Source: JBAWAP01 sp049589355 (lineage in GTDB: Bacteria > Chloroflexota > Anaerolineae > VGOG01). From it: a stretch of DNA of 16,657 bases. The stretch lies in the NCBI GenBank assembly GCA_049589355.1, contig JBAWAP010000210.1, forward strand, positions 1 to 16,657, written 5' to 3'. The position numbers and the translations under genes were made by a program. Positions 12,516 to 16,657 of the stretch are shown one piece after another (position 1 is the stretch's first letter; each line of letters begins with the position of its first letter). A model generated the notes under the pieces. It was not told where the DNA came from, made no database searches, and saw nothing but the letters and a program-made list of their open reading frames with translations.

Positions 12516-13693
12516 TGGGCCTGACTGCGCGCAAGTTAGCCTTCCAACTCGGTGTAGCGACCCTAGCCCGGCTGATTATCAATACCTCTCGGCGTTTCGC
12601 TTATCCTTTCGCCTCAGCCCTCGGCCGGGGGTTGGGTGTGCCGCTGGCTGCTATCACCTCGCTCATCGCCGTCAACCAGGTGACCGGTGTCCTCAGCCCA
12701 CTGCTTGGCCCGCTGGGTGACCGTTGGGGCTATCGGGTGATGATGCTGGCTGGGCTATCCATGCTCACCGGAGGCATGCTGGCTGGCGGACTACTGCCGA
12801 CCTATGGTGTGGTGTTGCTGGCCCTGTTCCTGGCCGGGCTGGGCAAGAGCGTCTTCGATCCGGCCTTGCACGCCTACGTGGGCCAACGAGTGCCCTATCA
12901 GCGCCGAGGGCTGGCTATCGGGATGCTAGAATTCGCCTGGGCTGGAAGTGCGTTGGTGGGCCTTCCGCTGGTCGGCCTGCTGATGGAGCGGATGGGATGG
13001 CGGGCGCCCTTTTTCGTGCTGGGCGGTCTTGGCCTGCTCAGCTTAATCGCGCTCGCGATACTCATCCCCAGCGACAGGCATCAGCAGCGTGGCACCGAGG
13101 GCCCAGCCAGTTTTCGGGAAGCCTGGCGGCGGTTAAGTAGGGAACGAGCGGCTCTGGGCGCACTTGGCTTTGGCCTCTTGATCAGTGCGGCCAACGACAA
13201 CCTGTTCGTGGTCTATGGTATCTGGCTGGAGTCAGCTTTTGGTCTGAGCATCGCGGCGCTGGGGGCAGCGACCACCGTCATCGGCGTGGCCGAGCTGATG
13301 GGTGAGGGACTCACCGCCTCCATCGCCGATCGGGTGGGGCTGAAGCGAGCGATTGTCATTGGCTCGATGCTGTCGGCCCTGACTTACATCTTGCTCCCGC
13401 TGGTGGGGCGTACGCTGCCGCTGGCGCTGATGGGGCTGTTCATCACCTTTCTCACTTTTGAGTTCACCATCGTCACGGCTATCTCTCTATTCACCGAAAT
13501 CCTCCCCGCTGCGCGGGCGACGATGATGTCGTCGAGTGTAGCCGCTCTCAGCGTCGGGCGGGTAATGGGTGCGCTCATCGGTGGGCCAGTGTGGCTGGCT
13601 GGCGGGATGTTGGCCACGGGTTTGGTCTCGGCCACCGTTAGTGGATTGGCGCTGGTCTTGCTGGTATGGGGACAGCGCGGCTGGCACGCTTGA
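12515..13693 (+). CDS. MFS transporter, intact
   Basis: A 392-aa inner membrane permease with twelve predicted helices. The N-half has the helix 2-3 motif GPLGDRWGYRVMM and the helix 4 region LALFLAGLGKSVFDPALHAYVG. LEFAWAGSALVGLPLVGLLMERMGWRAPFF forms helices 5-6 with the usual 'G.p..G.l...wgWr..F' pattern. A central loop (IPSDRHQQRGTEG) splits the halves, and the C-half repeats the motif with ADRVGLKRAIVIG. The type resembles multidrug or sugar-efflux MFS; substrate unknown. ATG 12515 is used since TTG 12503 lies in the repeat. No Shine-Dalgarno is visible because the heptamer array occupies the ribosome site; AAAGGAG occurs only about 75 bases upstream. It may be cotranscribed with the G1P dehydrogenase. 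Confidence 0.9.
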   Translation: MGLTARKLAFQLGVATLARLIINTSRRFAYPFASALGRGLGVPLAAITSLIAVNQVTGVLSPLLGPLGDRWGYRVMMLAGLSMLTGGMLAGGLLPTYGVVLLALFLAGLGKSVFDPALHAYVGQRVPYQRRGLAIGMLEFAWAGSALVGLPLVGLLMERMGWRAPFFVLGGLGLLSLIALAILIPSDRHQQRGTEGPASFREAWRRLSRERAALGALGFGLLISAANDNLFVVYGIWLESAFGLSIAALGAATTVIGVAELMGEGLTASIADRVGLKRAIVIGSMLSALTYILLPLVGRTLPLALMGLFITFLTFEFTIVTAISLFTEILPAARATMMSSSVAALSVGRVMGALIGGPVWLAGGMLATGLVSATVSGLALVLLVWGQRGWHA

Positions 13694-13714
13694 GGTATTC
13701 CGACGGGTGCCGGC

Positions 13715-15157
13715 CTAAGGCCTGATGCCGGCCAAACGTTTCGCCAAGGCTTTCTTTGCTTCCAGGTCGCTCAGCCGGCCGATCATGATGACCTGCGCCT
13801 CGGGTGAGCCTGCGCCATGCATAGACTCGGTGCGATAGCTCACGGCCGATGTGCCCAGGGTAAGGTTTTCGATCAGGCGCAGGATGCGCATCCGGTCAGC
13901 AGTCGGGATTTCGGCCACCCCGCGCAAGTACTTCTCCACCAGAGGCCCAATCTCCAGATGATTCAGGTCCTTCTCCGAGGGCATCGTGACCATCAACCCG
14001 CCGGCTAAGTCTTCGGCCAGTCGCGCAATCTCGTAGGGGAAACGGGTCACGTTCTGCTTGCAGACGTTGGCCAGCAGGAGGTCCACCAGATAGGTCCCTG
14101 AAGGCACGGCCGCCCCGGCGACAGAACAGCCCAGACCGCAGGCATAGAGCGTCTCATTCAGGTGAATCATCTCGGCCAGTTTGTGCCTGACGTGCGATGC
14201 ACGGGTCACGCCTGCGTACTCAGTGGCCGTGGCCACGGCCCCGATCAGCACGTCGCCCACGCCGACTTTGCACCCCCCGTAGCTCTGCCGGTGGTACCCG
14301 GCAAACCGCTCTACCAAGATGGGGGAGAATTGCCATTCGCCGTCCATAAAGACTCGCTCGCTGGGCACAAAGACATCGTTGAAGATGACCAGCGCTTCGT
14401 GCCCGCCGAAGGTGGCATTGCCCACGTCCATGGTGCCGCCTTCCAGTTTCCGCGTATCGCAGGACTGGCGACCCAGGATGTGAATGATGCCCTGGGTGGC
14501 GCTCGGAATGGCAAAGGCGACGGCGTAGTCCTCGTCGTCGGCGCGCATCGTCTGCGTCGGCATGACGAGGATCTCGTGGGAGAAAACGGCGCCGGTCTGG
14601 TGGGCCTTGGCGCCACGCACGACGATCCCGTCGGGGCGGCGCTCCACCACGTGGAGGAACAGGTCGGGGTCTGCCTGCTGGCTGGGACGCAGGCTGCGGT
14701 CTCCTTTCACGTCGGTCATCGCCCCGTTGCAGACCAAATCGTTCTGTTGGACGTAGCGAAGGTAGTCCATGAAACGACCGTGATATGTGGTGCTGAGAGC
14801 CTGATCCATCTCGAAAGTCGTACTCTCCAGCGCATTGAGAGCGTCCCATCCCACGCAGCGCTGGAAGCAGGTGCCGGTTTCCTGGCCCAGGATGCGCAGC
14901 ACCTTCACCTTGTTTAGCAAGTCTTGGGTGCTGTGGTGCAGGCTGGCGAAGCAATTGACCTCTTCGCCGTCCAGCCCCTGGCGCACGAACAGTTCGGTGT
15001 AGCGCGGATCGTGAGCCATCTCGTAGGTCTTGGCCAGCGCACTGAGCGAAGGGCGGAGGATGGGGTGCTCTGTGGCGTTCTCCACCTTCTCGCCGAGGAC
15101 ATACAGCTCACGCTTGAGCTCGCGCAAGCTTTCCATGAACTCTTGGGTTGTCTTCAT
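13715..15157 (-). CDS. abfD: 4-hydroxybutyryl-CoA dehydratase / vinylacetyl-CoA delta-isomerase
   Basis: A 480-aa FAD and [4Fe-4S] enzyme of the 4-hydroxyphenylacetate-hydroxylase fold. It dehydrates 4-hydroxybutyryl-CoA to crotonyl-CoA through a ketyl radical and isomerises vinylacetyl-CoA. It matches Clostridium aminobutyricum AbfD throughout: TCFQRCVGWDA supplies cluster ligands C97 and C101 (C99/C103 there), AGYHRQSYGGCKVG supplies H289 and C296 (H292/C299), and Y293, K297, T188 in AHQTG and E254 in GGHEALVIF fit known active-site residues; E444 in YRTESMHGAG probably matches E455. FAD contacts lie in GRQSCDTRK. ATG 15157 aligns with the family start and has GAAGGA about 10 bases before it; 15247 is too long. 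It stands alone: no 4-hydroxybutyrate CoA-transferase or dehydrogenase adjoins it. It is convergent with the MFS gene, 21 bases apart. Confidence 0.96.
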   Translation of the reverse strand: MKTTQEFMESLRELKRELYVLGEKVENATEHPILRPSLSALAKTYEMAHDPRYTELFVRQGLDGEEVNCFASLHHSTQDLLNKVKVLRILGQETGTCFQRCVGWDALNALESTTFEMDQALSTTYHGRFMDYLRYVQQNDLVCNGAMTDVKGDRSLRPSQQADPDLFLHVVERRPDGIVVRGAKAHQTGAVFSHEILVMPTQTMRADDEDYAVAFAIPSATQGIIHILGRQSCDTRKLEGGTMDVGNATFGGHEALVIFNDVFVPSERVFMDGEWQFSPILVERFAGYHRQSYGGCKVGVGDVLIGAVATATEYAGVTRASHVRHKLAEMIHLNETLYACGLGCSVAGAAVPSGTYLVDLLLANVCKQNVTRFPYEIARLAEDLAGGLMVTMPSEKDLNHLEIGPLVEKYLRGVAEIPTADRMRILRLIENLTLGTSAVSYRTESMHGAGSPEAQVIMIGRLSDLEAKKALAKRLAGIRP

Positions 15158-15208
15158 GGTACTTTTTCCTTCTTCGATAGTGTCCCTGCATGCCTGATCT
15201 ATTGATCT

Positions 15209-15237
15209 ATTGTCGTTGATTTTCGCCTTTTGGTCAA
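15209..15237 (-). promoter_or_regulatory. Candidate abfD promoter
   Basis: Minus strand TTGACC (15237-15232), 17-base spacer, GACAAT (15214-15209). The -35 box is strong and the -10 box moderate. Transcription would begin near 15202, about 45 bases before the abfD ATG. A directly repeated gatctattg follows the -10 box, and a MITE-like element lies immediately upstream. Confidence 0.5.
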
Positions 15238-15249
15238 GTGATTTCATTC

Positions 15250-15392
15250 ACCAAGGAAGGTAACTGCTCAGCCATAAGGTGCAACGCACTTGTTCACACG
15301 ATTTCAATGGCTCGCTTGACCAGATTGCACTTCGAATCAGCTTGATTCTGTGGCAAAAGTGCGTTGCACCTGAGCAGATACCAAGGAAGATA
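15250..15392. mobile_element. MITE-like palindromic element with 13-base flanking direct repeats
   Basis: AGGTGCAACGCACTT (15277-15291) and AAGTGCGTTGCACCT (15357-15371) are perfect 15-bp inverted repeats. Outside them CTGCTCAG (15264-15271) and CTGAGCAG (15370-15377) extend the palindrome, the left arm carrying about six extra bases. The whole is flanked by near-identical direct repeats ACCAAGGAAGGTA (15250-15262) and ACCAAGGAAGATA (15380-15392), 12 of 13 matching. Terminal inverted repeats, no coding capacity and a target-duplication-like border are the form of a non-autonomous miniature transposable element of about 117 bases. The 13-base duplication is long for common families, and no source transposase is in the window. 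An operator for the divergent abfD and pncC-like genes is the alternative reading. Confidence 0.6.
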
Positions 15393-15483
15393 GCTGGACA
15401 TAGACCAAGCCCAACCTGTCCTACACTGCGTCGCCTCGACTTGATAAGACCGCGAGGTAAGGAATCGGGGATACAAGACTTGA

Positions 15484-15512
15484 TTGACAAAGCAAGAACA
15501 GCGTGATATATT
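15484..15512 (+). promoter_or_regulatory. Near-consensus promoter for the CinA-type gene
   Basis: TTGACA (15484-15489), exactly 17 bases, TATATT (15507-15512): six and five of six consensus positions. This is the best promoter in the window. Start of transcription near 15519 would give a leader of about 258 bases ahead of ATG 15777. Confidence 0.75.
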
Positions 15513-15559
15513 AGCAAAGCGAGGTTACAGCACCGCCTACAAACTCTTGAAGGGGGAGG

Positions 15560-15772
15560 GTGAAACTAAGTGATTATGCGTGTTCGCGCAACCCGCGCGG
15601 TATGCACGCCTGGGGCGATCTTTGGGATCACTATTTGGATGGCATCCGCGCTGACAACTCTGAAGCGTTGAAGAAGGCCCCTCAGGGCCTTGGTCTAGTG
15701 CCTGAGGGTGCTTCTCAACTTCAGCCAGGGATTTCCAATCCTTGGCTACGCAGTGGACAACAAGGAGATTGA
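15560..15772 (+). CDS. Possible small leader ORF ahead of the CinA-type gene
   Basis: Within the leader, GAAGGGGGAGGG is a strong ribosome-binding site at 15549-15560. Two frames compete for it. GTG 15560 opens a 70-codon frame (MKLSDYACSRNPRG, then WGDLWDHYLDGIRADNSEAL) that ends at 15772 just before the CinA-type ATG, but the site is too close to that GTG. GTG 15570 or ATG 15576 opens a second frame of about 31 codons, ending at 15671, with a hydrophobic stretch (GAIFGITIWMASALTTL), and is better spaced. I recognise no family for either. It may be a leader peptide, a remnant gene, or not translated. Confidence 0.25.
   Translation: MKLSDYACSRNPRGMHAWGDLWDHYLDGIRADNSEALKKAPQGLGLVPEGASQLQPGISNPWLRSGQQGD
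15674..15747 (+). promoter_or_regulatory. Leader stem-loops, two of them mutually exclusive
   Basis: AAGGCCC (15674-15680) pairs with GGGCCTT (15685-15691) around CTCA. The overlapping CCCTCAGG (15679-15686) can instead pair with CCTGAGGG (15701-15708). Both cannot form at once. A third hairpin joins AGCCAGGGA (15723-15731) and TCCTTGGCT (15739-15747), eight pairs and one G-U. They lie between the promoter and the CinA-type start. Alternative pairings are the logic of attenuators and riboswitches, but no T-tract marks a terminator. Confidence 0.45.
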
Positions 15773-15776
15773 ACTC

Positions 15777-16259
15777 ATGAATCCTTTAGAAGACATTGTC
15801 GGCCGGCTTTTGACTGAACAGGGACTGACCATTGCCGTGGCCGAATCCTGCACCGGCGGCCTTATCGCCCACCGGCTGACTAACGTGTCTGGAAGCTCGG
15901 CCTATTTCATGGGCGGCGTGGTGGCTTATTCAAACGAGGTCAAGGAGCAGGTGCTAGGAGTATCTGGCGAAACTCTCTCAGTGCACGGGGCGGTTAGCGA
16001 AGAGTGTGCGCGGGAGATGGCTCGCGGCGCTCGCCGCCTTTTTGGCACCGACGTAGCCATTTCGTCCACAGGCATCGCTGGCCCCACCGGGGGCACGCCC
16101 CAGAAGCCAGTGGGCCTGGTCTACATGGCCCTGGCTGCTCAGGACATTGAACGCTGTGAGCGACATCTGTGGCGAGGGGATCGCCTGGAGAATAAACGAC
16201 AAACCTGCGAGGCAGCTTTGGAGATGCTCTGCCAATACCTGGAGGCGAGGCAACCATGA
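15777..16259 (+). CDS. pncC: Stand-alone CinA C-terminal domain, nicotinamide-nucleotide amidohydrolase (PncC type)
   Basis: A 160-aa cytosolic enzyme of the CinA C-terminal family, which deamidates nicotinamide mononucleotide to nicotinate mononucleotide in NAD recycling. AESCTGGLIAHRLTNVSGSS (22-41) carries the conserved serine and glycine loop. YFMGGVVAYSNEVK (43-56) and GAVSEECAREMA (71-82) follow, then STGIAGPTGGTPQKPVGLV (97-115), the second active-site loop. Length matches the single-domain form (E. coli YgaD, 165 aa), without the N-terminal MoaB-like domain of full CinA. ATG 15777 has AAGGAG 10 bases before it; GTG 15708 adds 23 poorly conserved residues inside a hairpin. Its TGA overlaps the next ATG. 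Confidence 0.93.
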   Translation: MNPLEDIVGRLLTEQGLTIAVAESCTGGLIAHRLTNVSGSSAYFMGGVVAYSNEVKEQVLGVSGETLSVHGAVSEECAREMARGARRLFGTDVAISSTGIAGPTGGTPQKPVGLVYMALAAQDIERCERHLWRGDRLENKRQTCEAALEMLCQYLEARQP

Positions 16260-16516
16260 AATTCGTAGACATCACCACCGCCGTCGAAGCCTGCTTCGAT
16301 GAGGAAGGCCAGGTTACGCCCATAACATTCCGTTGGCGGGGGCGAGATGTGCGCATCAGCGATGTCGGGCGGCGGTGGATAGAGCCGCAAGGCCCTCACC
16401 AACTCCGCCACTACCTGGTCATGACCCCAGGCCAGGACACTTTTGAGCTCTGCTTAGATACGGGCACCCTGCAGTGGAAGATAACGAGGATTTGGGAGAA
16501 GGGAAGGGTGGTGTGA
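16256..16516 (+). CDS. 86-aa conserved-type hypothetical protein coupled to pncC
   Basis: A small soluble protein, MKFVDITTAVEACFDEEGQ, then VTPITFRWRGRDVRISDVGRRW, then a strand-rich end (HYLVMTPGQDTFELCLD, LQWKITRIW). The pattern 'f.W.Gr.y.V.dV.rrW' followed by two or three strands looks like the DUF6504-type small beta proteins often found beside DNA-repair or helicase genes in high-GC bacteria; this is from memory and tentative. The ATG overlaps the pncC stop (ATGA), so it is cotranslated with it. No catalytic motif is visible. Confidence 0.8.
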   Translation: MKFVDITTAVEACFDEEGQVTPITFRWRGRDVRISDVGRRWIEPQGPHQLRHYLVMTPGQDTFELCLDTGTLQWKITRIWEKGRVV

Positions 16517-16523
16517 CTTAGTT

Positions 16524-16549
16524 TAGCGCCGGGCTAAAGCTCGACGCTA
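16524..16549 (+). terminator. Stem-loop after the pncC unit, possible terminator
   Basis: TAGCGCCGGGCT (16524-16535) and AGCTCGACGCTA (16538-16549) pair over 12 positions with one mismatch and one G-U, and a two-base gap at the apex. It starts 8 bases after the stop of the 86-aa gene. The T-rich tract expected of an intrinsic terminator is missing (next bases are TGCTCCCC), although a short ATTTT follows at 16564. Confidence 0.45.
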
Positions 16550-16611
16550 TGCTCCCCGTAGCAATTTTGGTGTGTGAAGAAAGTGCCAAGAGCTTTTGCG
16601 CAGTTACTTGC

Positions 16612-16640
16612 TTGCAAATGCACTGCTTTGATGCTATACT
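16612..16640 (+). promoter_or_regulatory. Promoter reading out of the window
   Basis: TTGCAA (16612-16617), 17-base spacer, TATACT (16635-16640), followed by about 17 bases to the window end. Both hexamers and the spacing are identical to those before the G1P dehydrogenase gene. The downstream gene is outside the window. Confidence 0.6.
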
Positions 16641-16657
16641 TCATAGCACCCCAAAGC

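Noticed and set aside
13700..13735. Bidirectional terminator between the MFS gene and abfD
   Set aside because: GGCC-TAA-GGCC and two GCCGGC words can pair, but stems are short, overlap the abfD stop and lack T-tracts.
14162..14917. 251-codon plus-strand open frame
   Set aside because: Antisense of abfD, whose protein matches its family end to end; the open frame results from high GC at third positions.
15248..15517. 89-codon minus-strand frame upstream of abfD
   Set aside because: It runs through the palindromic element and the strong plus-strand promoter and shows no domain or start signal.

Overview
The window reads as chromosomal DNA of a GC-rich bacterium, probably a free-living anaerobe or facultative anaerobe. 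Protein style and gene content are compatible with a Chloroflexota-like lineage, often known only from metagenomes, but that placement is my impression and not something the sequence proves. No tRNA, rRNA, CRISPR array or intact transposase is visible.

Left arm (158-8256, minus strand): a tightly packed co-directional run, most genes overlapping or spaced by a few bases. In transcription order it holds a broken nucleotidyltransferase, a 3' fragment of a terpenoid-cyclase-repeat protein, a nucleoside phosphorylase-like protein, a flavin reductase-like protein, a metallo-beta-lactamase-fold hydrolase, an MTA/SAH-nucleosidase-like protein, a ten-cysteine protein, a second flavin reductase-like protein, a PhzF-type isomerase, a second small terpenoid-cyclase-repeat protein, an NAD-dependent epimerase with its centre deleted, and an MFS transporter broken by a frameshift. 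The repeated pairing of a nucleoside-phosphorylase-fold protein with a flavin reductase-fold protein, plus isomerase, hydrolase and redox-type proteins, suggests an undescribed small-molecule pathway. Several members look decayed or mis-assembled.

Middle (8434-10468, minus strand): a three-gene ABC export unit (PLDc_N membrane peptide, ATPase, ABC-2 permease) in the order of the Bacillus yxlE-yxlF-yxlG genes. It has a good sigma-70-type promoter and is bordered by remnants of MFS transporters.

Right arm (10833-16657): a plus-strand sn-glycerol-1-phosphate dehydrogenase of the AraM/EgsA family with its own promoter. An unusual inverted array of 7-base repeats separates it from an intact MFS transporter. 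Convergent to these is a minus-strand 4-hydroxybutyryl-CoA dehydratase (AbfD type) with all four [4Fe-4S]/substrate ligands. Upstream of it lie a MITE-like palindromic element with 13-base flanking repeats, a near-consensus promoter, a structured leader, a stand-alone CinA C-terminal (PncC-type) amidohydrolase and a coupled 86-aa protein. The window ends on another promoter.

The two most functionally informative genes are abfD (4-hydroxybutyrate/4-aminobutyrate fermentation or the hydroxybutyrate carbon cycles) and the bacterial G1P dehydrogenase (archaeal-stereochemistry glycerol phosphate). The most novel unit is the left-arm cluster.
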